64,000 nt of DNA from an uncultured Eubacterium sp. (GTDB lineage Bacteria > Bacillota > Clostridia > Lachnospirales > Lachnospiraceae): the NCBI GenBank assembly GCA_910584345.1, contig CAJTZX010000003.1:62001-126000 (forward strand), read 5' to 3'. Positions within the stretch are counted from its first letter, which is position 1; each line of letters begins with the position of its first letter. The position numbers were made by a program, and so were the translations under genes. Positions 40,962 through 48,416 of the stretch are shown in pieces. The notes below the pieces were generated by a model. The model was not told the origin of the DNA. It saw only the letters and a list, made by a program, of their open reading frames with translations, and searched no databases.

Positions 40962-41983
40962 TGCTTTAACACCTCAATCAGTTTTTCATTTTCTTCCCGA
41001 CTGCGGACAGCAATTCGGTAATAGCCTTGCGGCATTCCCTCCAGATTACTGCAGTCACGCAGCATAATACCATGCATCATCCCAAACGCATGCAAACCCG
41101 GACGGCTCTTAAAAAAGATCATATTTGCCTCACCTTTTGCTTTCCCGATTCCAATCTGGTTTAGCTGTTCTAACAGCCATACACGCTCTTTTGCCGTCTC
41201 AAACACCGTCTTTTGTATAAACTCCTGCTCTTTTGTACATGCAATCCCGGCTTTTTTCGCCACTGAAGATACACACCAGGACTGCAAATTACTACGAAGC
41301 TTTTCTATTAATGCCAGGTCTGTACACAAACCATACCCCAGTCGGATTCCCGGCATTGCAAACATTTTCGTAAAATCTTTGATAATAAAAAGTCTCTTGT
41401 CTGCATTCTTCTCATGCATAGAAAGCGCCTGCGCATTTTCTACAAAGTCCAGACAACATTCATCCAGCACCAACATCGTATCTGTCTGCTCGCAACGCTT
41501 TAAAACCTGCTGCAAAAACTCATGATCGTATAATGTCGCTGTCGGATTATTCGGATTGCAGCAAAACACAAGATCGATGTCTTGTGTAATATTTGCAAGA
41601 AAATCATCCAACGGAATGAAGAAGTCATCCTCTTCCTTTGTATAATAATAGGTAATCTCGCACTGAACCATGGAAAGCGGACGCAAATACTCCTCAAACC
41701 CCGGTGCCGGAAGCAATGCTTTTTTTGGCTGCAGCGCCTGCACCAGTCCTTTAACGACCTCTGAGGCGCCATTACTGCAAAATACATGTGCAGGCTCCAC
41801 ACCCTCCCACTGTGCAATATGCTCTTCTAAAGTACCGCCTGACTCCTGCGGGCTTTGCACCGCGGCCATCAGACCACTTCTTGCTGCCTGCATGACCAGA
41901 TCCGGAATACCAAGAAAATTTATATTCGCTGAAAAATCAATACAGGTATTTTGAAAAAAAACATTTCCTCCGTGCTGAATCAT
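40943..41983 (-). CDS. cobD: Threonine-phosphate decarboxylase-like aminotransferase (CobD/CobC)
   Basis: This 346-residue class I/II PLP protein matches the enzyme that makes aminopropanol phosphate for the lower cobalamin arm. Visible are FSANINFLGIP near the start, FCCNPNNPTATLYD, LDECCLDFVE and the PLP-Lys in IKDFTKMFAMPGIRLGYG. AAAGGAG lies 6 bases before the ATG. The ATG shares ATGA with the stop of the small upstream frame, and the 3' end overlaps cobQ by 19 bases. Histidinol-phosphate aminotransferase is a close relative but less likely in this context. Confidence 0.92.
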   Translation of the reverse strand: MIQHGGNVFFQNTCIDFSANINFLGIPDLVMQAARSGLMAAVQSPQESGGTLEEHIAQWEGVEPAHVFCSNGASEVVKGLVQALQPKKALLPAPGFEEYLRPLSMVQCEITYYYTKEEDDFFIPLDDFLANITQDIDLVFCCNPNNPTATLYDHEFLQQVLKRCEQTDTMLVLDECCLDFVENAQALSMHEKNADKRLFIIKDFTKMFAMPGIRLGYGLCTDLALIEKLRSNLQSWCVSSVAKKAGIACTKEQEFIQKTVFETAKERVWLLEQLNQIGIGKAKGEANMIFFKSRPGLHAFGMMHGIMLRDCSNLEGMPQGYYRIAVRSREENEKLIEVLKQWQSQS

Positions 41984-42271
41984 TCTTTGCTCCTTTCCGT
42001 GTGAGCCTGTGCTATATTTCCCAAAAATCTGAAAGTGTCGTGTTTAGCTGCTGTAGATCGATCGGCTTTGCCACATACACATGTCATATCCATTATCTTT
42101 GACCGTAATTGTTCAGTTGCAAAAATAATGACTACGCCAAAAAATATGGCAGTTATAAGCACGATACGTAATTCTGCTCGAAATTTTTGGGTTAAAAAAA
42201 AGATTCCTGCTAAAAAAATGAAAAAAAGAAAATTCCTGTTCTATTTCTAAAAATCTTCCAAACAGAGTCAT
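41980..42271 (-). pseudogene. Small two-pass membrane protein, frameshifted in a T7 run, upstream of cobD
   Basis: The ATG at 42271 (AAGGA, 7-base gap) opens MTLFGRFLEIEQEFSFF. Removing one base from the T7 run (A7 at 42221-42227 on plus) joins it to a frame that ends exactly at the cobD start (ATGA overlap at 41980-41983). The restored protein has about 96 residues with two membrane segments (FIFLAGIFFLTQKF, LITAIFFGVVIIFAT) and a short tail with CVCGKAD. Runs of A8 and A7 lie next to it. As read, only a GTG at 42162 could start the second frame. The ATGA overlap argues that it was or is a real operon member. Confidence 0.5.
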
Positions 42272-42354
42272 TATAACATCCTTATATTATAATATCAAGA
42301 GTTGGAACAGGTATAGAAATTTTTAAATTTTATAAATGCATGATTTTTCTGATT

Positions 42355-42386
42355 GTAACAGTTCAAATAAACCATTGAACTGTTAC
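42355..42386. terminator. Perfect 12-bp hairpin between the DUF262 gene and the cob genes
   Basis: GTAACAGTTCAA (42355-42366) and TTGAACTGTTAC (42375-42386) are exact inverted copies with an 8-base loop; GATT/AATC copies flank it. It is 20 bases after the DUF262 stop. TTTT follows on the plus strand, but the minus strand has only A-rich sequence after it, so its role as terminator of the defence-like cassette is plausible but not typical. Confidence 0.5.
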
Positions 42387-42405
42387 TTTTGATTACAATC
42401 CGTGT

Positions 42406-44082
42406 TTAGTCAACATAACTGACATCCACACCGATTTTCTGTATATATTTATATACATCTCTCAATGCTCCGCTTTTACTTTTGTGTGTTTCAATATAAT
42501 ATTCTCCAACCTTAATTGGTGAAACGAATAAGTCTCCATTGATATGATGATTTGATGTGCTGATAAGATACCTCTTTCTTCCCGTCGCATATGGAATATT
42601 GCCGCACAAAGCTGAATGCTTATCTAAATATTCAAAAATTCTTCTATAGAATTCTTTGACTGTATTTGCGCTGATGACCTGATCTTCGATTCTTATTTTT
42701 AATGTTTCTGTCCGACAGTCTGATAGCACATCATTTTTTTGTCCAATTCTGCTTGCTGTATCCTTCCTCATTCCAAGCAGTTCTTCAATCTTAATATTGA
42801 AAAATCCTACCTGTCTATTTTCATCCACAAACCATTTTTTCTTTTTATGATTCTCAATATCCATACATGTTTGATAGATTTCCTCACTGAAATCCATATG
42901 CTTTACCATTAGTTGATTGACATCAATTTCGTACTCAGAAAAAATAAGACCTGCAAGAATATAAAGAGAATGGTATTTACTTTCCAATAAACTTATCTTG
43001 CGTTTTTTTAATGTTTCAATCGCCACATCGACTGCATGAATAATCAGATTGTTAATTTGACGGACAAATTGACTTATTTTACTGCTGTCATCATGCTTGT
43101 ACAAAAAATCAACCGCTTTCACAATTTGATTTGGCGTATTGCATAAAATGGTAGAAAAAATCTCAAAGGCAATACTGTCATTCTCATAATATTTTACAAT
43201 TTCATTCTCAAACTTTTTTGGTTCAAAAATCTTTTTAAATCCGGTAAATTGAAAAATTACATTCCCTTCCTCTTTACAACAGATCATATGATTTAACCCA
43301 ACGATATTTTTAAAAATATCAAACGAGCCGGTTTCCTTAATTGCATCTATTTCATAGTCATTTTTTATTAGTTCTAATTCTCTGCCAAATGCCTCAAATG
43401 TATCACTCAGCAAATGCTTTTCTAAATGGTAGTCATTCCATACGGACTGTAATATTTCATACTGTGACAAAGCAACACTCCCCGTATTAATATTTTTAAA
43501 TAATTCCGGCAAATCATCTTTTTTTCCTCTATAAATAATCAAAGCAATGTCATCATACGCAATCTCAATCTTAGCCTTTAAGATATCCAAAAGCTCTTCA
43601 ACGAGTACCAAATTTTCGAATTTTTCTGCAATTTGCGAATCTGCATTCTTGAGTATGGTATAGAGCACGCTCACTTTTTCAAATTCATACAGACTGCTCA
43701 GTGTTCCATACCATTTTTTAATATATTTTTTTATGGTTGTTTCCATATCAATCAGTTGTCTTTTTTCCAAAAATGAACGGATATCTAATGCAACCTTCTT
43801 ATAGAAATTGTCAAAAGATATAATGGTACCAGGTCGTGAAAGATATTGATTCAGAGTATTAATTCTCTGCAAACCATCTATAATATAGTAAGCATTTTTA
43901 ATTTTATCTTCATACAGTGTAATCGCTCCAATTGGAAAACCACGAAATAAAGAGGACAACAGCTGTTCTTTTTTTGCTCTCTTCCATACAAAATTTCTTT
44001 GAAAATCCGGTATTACAAGCTTAAAAATTGTTAACAACTTTTTGATTGTTGTCTGATCCAATGTAAACACCTTACTCTCCAT
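42406..44082 (-). CDS. DUF262 domain protein of a putative defence cassette
   Basis: The product has 558 residues. The N-terminal domain is DUF262, the ParB/Srx-like nuclease fold found in GmrSD, BrxU and related restriction proteins. It has VIPDFQRNFVWK at about 23-35, LFRGFPIGAI, and the nucleotide-binding core YYIIDGLQRINTL near residue 70. The middle is helical. The last 120 residues have TGRKRYLISTSNHHINGDLF and may be a separate small domain; no DUF1524 HNH module is fused. AGGAGGTG lies 9 bases before the ATG. It is the third gene after an ATPase and an HNH nuclease gene, with an 82-base gap. DUF262 proteins act on modified or invading DNA; the target here is unknown. Confidence 0.82.
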   Translation of the reverse strand: MESKVFTLDQTTIKKLLTIFKLVIPDFQRNFVWKRAKKEQLLSSLFRGFPIGAITLYEDKIKNAYYIIDGLQRINTLNQYLSRPGTIISFDNFYKKVALDIRSFLEKRQLIDMETTIKKYIKKWYGTLSSLYEFEKVSVLYTILKNADSQIAEKFENLVLVEELLDILKAKIEIAYDDIALIIYRGKKDDLPELFKNINTGSVALSQYEILQSVWNDYHLEKHLLSDTFEAFGRELELIKNDYEIDAIKETGSFDIFKNIVGLNHMICCKEEGNVIFQFTGFKKIFEPKKFENEIVKYYENDSIAFEIFSTILCNTPNQIVKAVDFLYKHDDSSKISQFVRQINNLIIHAVDVAIETLKKRKISLLESKYHSLYILAGLIFSEYEIDVNQLMVKHMDFSEEIYQTCMDIENHKKKKWFVDENRQVGFFNIKIEELLGMRKDTASRIGQKNDVLSDCRTETLKIRIEDQVISANTVKEFYRRIFEYLDKHSALCGNIPYATGRKRYLISTSNHHINGDLFVSPIKVGEYYIETHKSKSGALRDVYKYIQKIGVDVSYVD

Positions 44083-44164
44083 AATCTTTTACACCTCCTA
44101 TAATATCATTTACCAAAATTTCGTCTGTTCCAATATCATAACAAAATCCTTTAATTTCGTAAAT

Positions 44165-44815
44165 CTAATTATAAGAAGCTACCTCTTGCTTCTTATAATA
44201 TGCAAATACAGATAAAAATATTATATTCTGACTGGACTCATCCTTTTTTTTCAGTATCTCGTAGAAATCATCATCTGACATTAAATCCCGTATAAACTCC
44301 CGCCTTTTGCAGACAAGCTCCTCACGATTCAGACTATATAAATTTATCATATAGTCTGCCTTCTTTTTCTCATCTTCATCTAAGTTAGCGCAGACCGCAA
44401 TTTCTCCGTCCGCCTTATACCAAAAATATTTTTCAATATCTTTTATCTTCGTAGGATCCATATATTTTCGTGCATCATATTTACGAGTGCCTCTTTGTGT
44501 ATTACAAGTTTTACATGCGCACAAAAGATTACTCCATTGGAATATTTTTTGTGGATAATCTCTTTTTATCTTAATATGTTCAACCGTCATTTCTTTATTA
44601 AATTCTTGAATCAACCTTGTACAAAACGAACATCTTTCATGATTCATTTTTCGAAAAAGCCGTTTCGTTTCAACGGTATTATAACAAAATTTATTCTCGT
44701 TTGCTTTATAAAAATCATACGCTTGCTTTGTACTCATATCTTTTATGGCTGCCTTAAATTCTCTGTTCGTTTTTGACAATTCTTTTGGTGTATATGTTCT
44801 TTTTATATTAATCAT
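44165..44815 (-). CDS. HNH endonuclease (PtuB-like)
   Basis: This 216-residue protein has an HNH fold with two zinc-binding pairs: CSFC near residue 57 and CKTCN near residue 98. The catalytic segment TVEHIKIKRDYP and the WSNLLCAC helix lie between them. Pairs of an AAA ATPase and an HNH protein of this layout occur in Septu (PtuA/PtuB). Its ATG overlaps the ATPase stop by 8 bases, so the two are translationally coupled. It is expected to cut DNA when the ATPase partner is triggered. Confidence 0.85.
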   Translation of the reverse strand: MINIKRTYTPKELSKTNREFKAAIKDMSTKQAYDFYKANENKFCYNTVETKRLFRKMNHERCSFCTRLIQEFNKEMTVEHIKIKRDYPQKIFQWSNLLCACKTCNTQRGTRKYDARKYMDPTKIKDIEKYFWYKADGEIAVCANLDEDEKKKADYMINLYSLNREELVCKRREFIRDLMSDDDFYEILKKKDESSQNIIFLSVFAYYKKQEVASYN

Positions 44816-45773
44816 TCATATCTCCTATATTTTGCGCTTTCGTAATCATCACATTATATCTTCTGCATAAATTAGGATATTCTTTTCTCAATGTTTCTAC
44901 AATACCCGCAATTCTTTTTGAATCAATTTCCTTGCTTTTCAAAATAACTTCCCCCAGATAATTAATATCATCCCTTACTTGTATCGGCAATTCATTTACT
45001 TTAAATAATTGCTCATAGATAATATCCAAATCTTCATAGTACATATCCCCTTCTATTTCCTGTAATCTGCCTTCTTTTATATTGTATATCATACAACTCT
45101 TATATCTGGTTAAAAGAAGCGGTGAATGTGTTGTTAAGATAAAGCGGCATCTGGCAAAATCCTTTTTCATATTGCTAATCAATTTGGACTGAATGTTCAC
45201 ATGTAAAAACATTTCGATTTCATCAATCAGAATATAAATCTGCTGCTCAGCCAAAAACCCACGTAACCTTTCTTCTGTAAAACCTGCTATGTCCAAATTC
45301 CATGTCATCGCCCAGATCACATTTAAATAAATATTTATAATATTTTCAATACCGTCACTATACCTGCTGCAGATTTCTTTTATATCAATGTTAAATATTT
45401 CATAAATAGCACGACAGATAAAATTATGCACCATCTTATTATTTAGCAGCTGGTCGCGCAGCCGTTTTAAATGCAGACTATAATCTTTATAACTATCTTT
45501 CTGATAATGTATAAAGTCTTCATAATCGTTTAATCGTAATTCATCGGTATTATTCTCACTGACTACGATTCGATTTGTTGGAATATATATCGCTAAATCA
45601 CGAACCACTCCATAAATAAACTGCTGCATAATTTCATATTGAAACGCCTGATCCAGTGCCCTAAGGATTGTCGTTTTACCACAGTTGTTATATCCATATA
45701 TAATAGAAACATCCTTTTTTATAGTAAACGCCTGCTTTTTAATTACTCCTGTTTCTGGAATCTTCACTAACAT
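44808..45773 (-). CDS. AAA ATPase of RecF/OLD type (PtuA-like)
   Basis: This 321-residue ATPase has Walker A GYNNCGKTTILRA near residue 28, Walker B ILIDEIEMFLH near residue 206 and the His switch ILTTHSPLLLTR near residue 236. These are the marks of the AAA_15/AAA_21 overcoming-lysogenization group. It is shorter than typical PtuA, with a reduced insertion between the Walker motifs. AAAGGAG lies 8 bases before the ATG. A promoter at 45855-45883 drives this gene and the two downstream ones. It is probably the sensor and regulator of the nuclease partner. Confidence 0.87.
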   Translation of the reverse strand: MLVKIPETGVIKKQAFTIKKDVSIIYGYNNCGKTTILRALDQAFQYEIMQQFIYGVVRDLAIYIPTNRIVVSENNTDELRLNDYEDFIHYQKDSYKDYSLHLKRLRDQLLNNKMVHNFICRAIYEIFNIDIKEICSRYSDGIENIINIYLNVIWAMTWNLDIAGFTEERLRGFLAEQQIYILIDEIEMFLHVNIQSKLISNMKKDFARCRFILTTHSPLLLTRYKSCMIYNIKEGRLQEIEGDMYYEDLDIIYEQLFKVNELPIQVRDDINYLGEVILKSKEIDSKRIAGIVETLRKEYPNLCRRYNVMITKAQNIGDMND

Positions 45774-45854
45774 TTTTTATTCTCCTTTGTTTTTCAACTT
45801 AAAAATAACGAGATACAAAAAGTATTTATTCTCAATGTCTTAACTACTGCTTAA

Positions 45855-45883
45855 ATTTTAACTCATATAATAGAATATCTCAA
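45855..45883 (-). promoter_or_regulatory. Sigma-A promoter of the ATPase/HNH/DUF262 cassette
   Basis: On the minus strand TTGAGA (45878-45883) and TAAAAT (45855-45860) are 17 bases apart, about 80 bases before the ATPase start. Confidence 0.65.
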
Positions 45884-45916
45884 CGTTTTTCTCTGCCACA
45901 TCAAAATGCCCGAAAC

Positions 45917-45945
45917 TTGATTTATCCAACGATTAATGCTATCAT
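45917..45945 (+). promoter_or_regulatory. Sigma-A promoter of malic enzyme
   Basis: TTGATT (45917-45922) and TATCAT (45940-45945) are 17 bases apart. It is divergent from the cassette promoter and only 33 bases away from it, so the two may influence each other. Confidence 0.6.
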
Positions 45946-46013
45946 AATAACAGTTTCGCCATCTGCACCTATCTTAAAATACGCAGACCTGGCTATCAGA
46001 AAGGAGATTCTTC

Positions 46014-47168
46014 ATGGATCAAAAAGAAAAAGCCATTCAAATGCACAAGGAATGGAACGGAAAATTAGAAACAGTCTCAAAAACACCTGTCAAAACAAGC
46101 GAAGATCTCGCCATTGCCTATACGCCTGGTGTGGCAGAACCTTGCAAGCTGATTGCTGAGGATCCTTCCCTCGCTTATACATACACCATCAAATCCAACA
46201 CTGTTGCCGTCATATCTGACGGAAGCGCTGTGCTTGGACTTGGTAATATTGGGCCATATGCCGCAATGCCTGTGATGGAAGGCAAATGTGTGCTGTTTAA
46301 AGAATTTGCAGACGTTAACGCCGTACCTATCTGTCTGGACACACAAGATACAGAAGAAATTATTCATACCGTCAAAAACCTTGCACCTGGTTTTGGCGGC
46401 ATTAATCTGGAAGATATTTCTGCCCCGCGCTGTTTTGAAATAGAATCACGCCTGAAAAAAATGCTGGATATCCCCGTCTTTCACGACGATCAACACGGTA
46501 CTGCTATCGTCGTGCTTGCAGGCATCATTAACAGTCTGAAAGTTACGGGAAAAAGAAAGGAAGAATGTCTTGTTGTTGTCAATGGCGCAGGCTCGGCCGG
46601 AATCGCTATAACAAAATTACTGCTGTCTTATGGGTTTGAAAAAATCACTATGTGCGACCGTTATGGCATCATCGGAAAAGACTATCCTGACTTAAACTGG
46701 ATGCAAAAAGAGATGACCAAAGTTACCAATCTTTCCAACGCTTCTGGCACACTTGCAGATGCTATGAAAGGCGCCGATATTTTCGTCGGTGTTTCTGCAC
46801 CGAATATCGTAACTTCAGAAATGGCTGCTTCTATGAATCGAGACGCCATTTTATTTGCAATGGCAAACCCGGTACCGGAAATTATGCCGGATGTCGCAAA
46901 AGCAGCCGGCGTCAGAATCGTAGGAACCGGAAGAAGTGATTTTCCAAATCAGGTAAATAATGTCGCAGCATTTCCGGGTATTTTTAAAGGTGCATTGGAA
47001 TGCCGCGCAAAACAAATCACCGAAGAGATGAAACTTGCAGCGGCAGAAGCAATTGCAGGACTCGTATCAGAAGAAGATCTGTGTGATGAATATATTATGC
47101 CGCAGGCTTTTGATCCAAGAATGGCCCAGGCCGTCAGCAATGCTGTAAAGAATCATTGTGCCTGTTAA
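46014..47168 (+). CDS. NAD(P)-dependent malic enzyme (oxaloacetate-decarboxylating)
   Basis: This 384-residue short-form enzyme oxidatively decarboxylates malate to pyruvate. It has IAYTPGVAEPC with the catalytic Tyr, NTVAVISDGSAVLGLGNIG with the catalytic Lys region, the metal site in VFHDDQHGTAIV, and the NAD fold VVNGAGSAGIAI. GGAGA lies before the ATG. Pyruvate made here can feed the PFOR encoded at 56.5 kb. A DUF4364 gene follows after 48 bases. Confidence 0.96.
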   Translation: MDQKEKAIQMHKEWNGKLETVSKTPVKTSEDLAIAYTPGVAEPCKLIAEDPSLAYTYTIKSNTVAVISDGSAVLGLGNIGPYAAMPVMEGKCVLFKEFADVNAVPICLDTQDTEEIIHTVKNLAPGFGGINLEDISAPRCFEIESRLKKMLDIPVFHDDQHGTAIVVLAGIINSLKVTGKRKEECLVVVNGAGSAGIAITKLLLSYGFEKITMCDRYGIIGKDYPDLNWMQKEMTKVTNLSNASGTLADAMKGADIFVGVSAPNIVTSEMAASMNRDAILFAMANPVPEIMPDVAKAAGVRIVGTGRSDFPNQVNNVAAFPGIFKGALECRAKQITEEMKLAAAEAIAGLVSEEDLCDEYIMPQAFDPRMAQAVSNAVKNHCAC

Positions 47169-47216
47169 TTGTCTTTTTCTCCAATAGCACCACTCAAAAA
47201 TCAGGAGGTTGTAACT

Positions 47217-47732
47217 ATGGCTGAACCAATTACTTTGTATAAACTTATGATACTGTCCATGTTAGATCACTCTCGGGCTCCCTTGACCAATACACTATTA
47301 TCCGATTTTTTTCTCGGAAAAGAATATACGACATATTTTACGCTACAAGAAGCGCTGCACGAACTAAATGAAGCACAATTTATCCGTCAGGAAGCAATGC
47401 ACAACAATATTCAGTATTCCATAACACCTGCCGGACAGGAATCACTGCACTTTTTTGAAAATAAGATAAATTCGGAAATTCAGGCAGATATTAAGCAATT
47501 CATTGCAGAACATCAGCTGCTTATCGCAGATTCTACTTCTGCTGTGGCAGACTATTATATTACACCAGAGAAAAAATACGCAGTACATTGCCAGCTACGG
47601 GAAAAGGGAATCCCGCAGCTGGATTTGACCATCAATGTAAGAAATAAGGAACAGGCGGAAGCGATTTGTGCGAATTGGAAAAAACAGACCGATGAGATTT
47701 ACATGCTGCTGATAGATCAATTGCTGAGATGA
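47217..47732 (+). CDS. DUF4364 family (winged-helix-like) protein
   Basis: This 171-residue protein begins LYKLMILSMLDHSRAPLTNT and continues with YTTYFTLQEALHELNEAQFI, a winged-helix arrangement typical of DUF4364, often annotated as a PadR-like regulator. A mixed alpha/beta C-terminus follows (KYAVHCQLREKG). AGGAGG lies 8 bases before the ATG at 47217; the frame extends 16 codons upstream but without support. It may share the malic enzyme transcript. Its DNA targets are unknown. Confidence 0.85.
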   Translation: MAEPITLYKLMILSMLDHSRAPLTNTLLSDFFLGKEYTTYFTLQEALHELNEAQFIRQEAMHNNIQYSITPAGQESLHFFENKINSEIQADIKQFIAEHQLLIADSTSAVADYYITPEKKYAVHCQLREKGIPQLDLTINVRNKEQAEAICANWKKQTDEIYMLLIDQLLR

Positions 47733-47742
47733 TAAAATGCTA

Positions 47743-47775
47743 GAGCGTGTCAGAAAAAAATATTAAGACACGCTC
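47743..47775. terminator. Hairpin between convergent genes
   Basis: GAGCGTGTC (47743-47751) and GACACGCTC (47767-47775) form a perfect 9-bp stem with a 15-base A/T-rich loop. It lies between the DUF4364 stop and the convergent flavin reductase stop. T-tracts are poor on both sides, so termination is plausible but unproven. Confidence 0.55.
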
Positions 47776-47789
47776 CTGATCAAGCTACT

Positions 47790-48389
47790 TTATGCTTTAT
47801 TACTCTTTTTCTTCTTACGATTCGTTGATTTTTTTCTAACAGAATACCCAAAAGCGCCAACCTGACTGCCAAGTTCAAAATAACTGCCATGAGAATATGC
47901 AAGCAAACCGCTGTGGTTTAAATGAAATGTGCCAGTTTTATCCATCAAAGCATCTTCTACCGTTACACTTACAACTTTTGCCAGAAATAAGTCATGGCTT
48001 CCAAGATGTTTGATTTCCGTTACCCTACATTCAATGTTTACTGGACTTTCTGCAATACCCGGACAGCTTACTTCTCTAGATTTGCATGGAGTCAAACCGG
48101 TATCTGCAAATTTATCCGTATCCCGGCCGGAACGAACACCGCAATAGTCTGTGGCTGCAGCTAATTTTTTCGTTGTGAGATTTATGACAAATTCACGAGT
48201 ATCCTTAATAATAGCATAAGAATAGCGCTTTTTTTGTATGGAAACAGATACCATAGGCGGATCGGAACAAACCGTTCCCGTCCATGCAATCGTAATAATA
48301 TTGGGCTGTTCTCCTTTTCTTTGGCACGTTACCATCACTGCCGGAACCGGATAGAGCATATTGCCCGGTTTCCAATACTGCTTTGCCAT
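47790..48389 (-). CDS. Flavin reductase-like (FMN-binding split-barrel) protein
   Basis: This 199-residue protein has PVPAVMVTCQ, NIITIAWTGTVCSDPPMVSVSI, SYAIIKDTREFVIN and DYCGVRSGRDTDKF, as in the flavoredoxin/flavin-reductase family of anaerobes. It binds FMN and moves electrons to an unknown acceptor. The last 15 residues are very Lys-rich. AGGAGGA lies 7 bases before the ATG. It is 27 bases after the pyrophosphatase gene, probably in the same transcript. Confidence 0.92.
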   Translation of the reverse strand: MAKQYWKPGNMLYPVPAVMVTCQRKGEQPNIITIAWTGTVCSDPPMVSVSIQKKRYSYAIIKDTREFVINLTTKKLAAATDYCGVRSGRDTDKFADTGLTPCKSREVSCPGIAESPVNIECRVTEIKHLGSHDLFLAKVVSVTVEDALMDKTGTFHLNHSGLLAYSHGSYFELGSQVGAFGYSVRKKSTNRKKKKSNKA

Positions 48390-48416
48390 CAGCGCTTCCT
48401 CCTGCTTAAATGTTTA

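Noticed and set aside
42240..42405. Cobalamin riboswitch expected upstream of cobD/cobQ
   Set aside because: No B12-box or adenosylcobalamin element pattern is visible; the region has only a simple 12-bp hairpin and AT-rich sequence.
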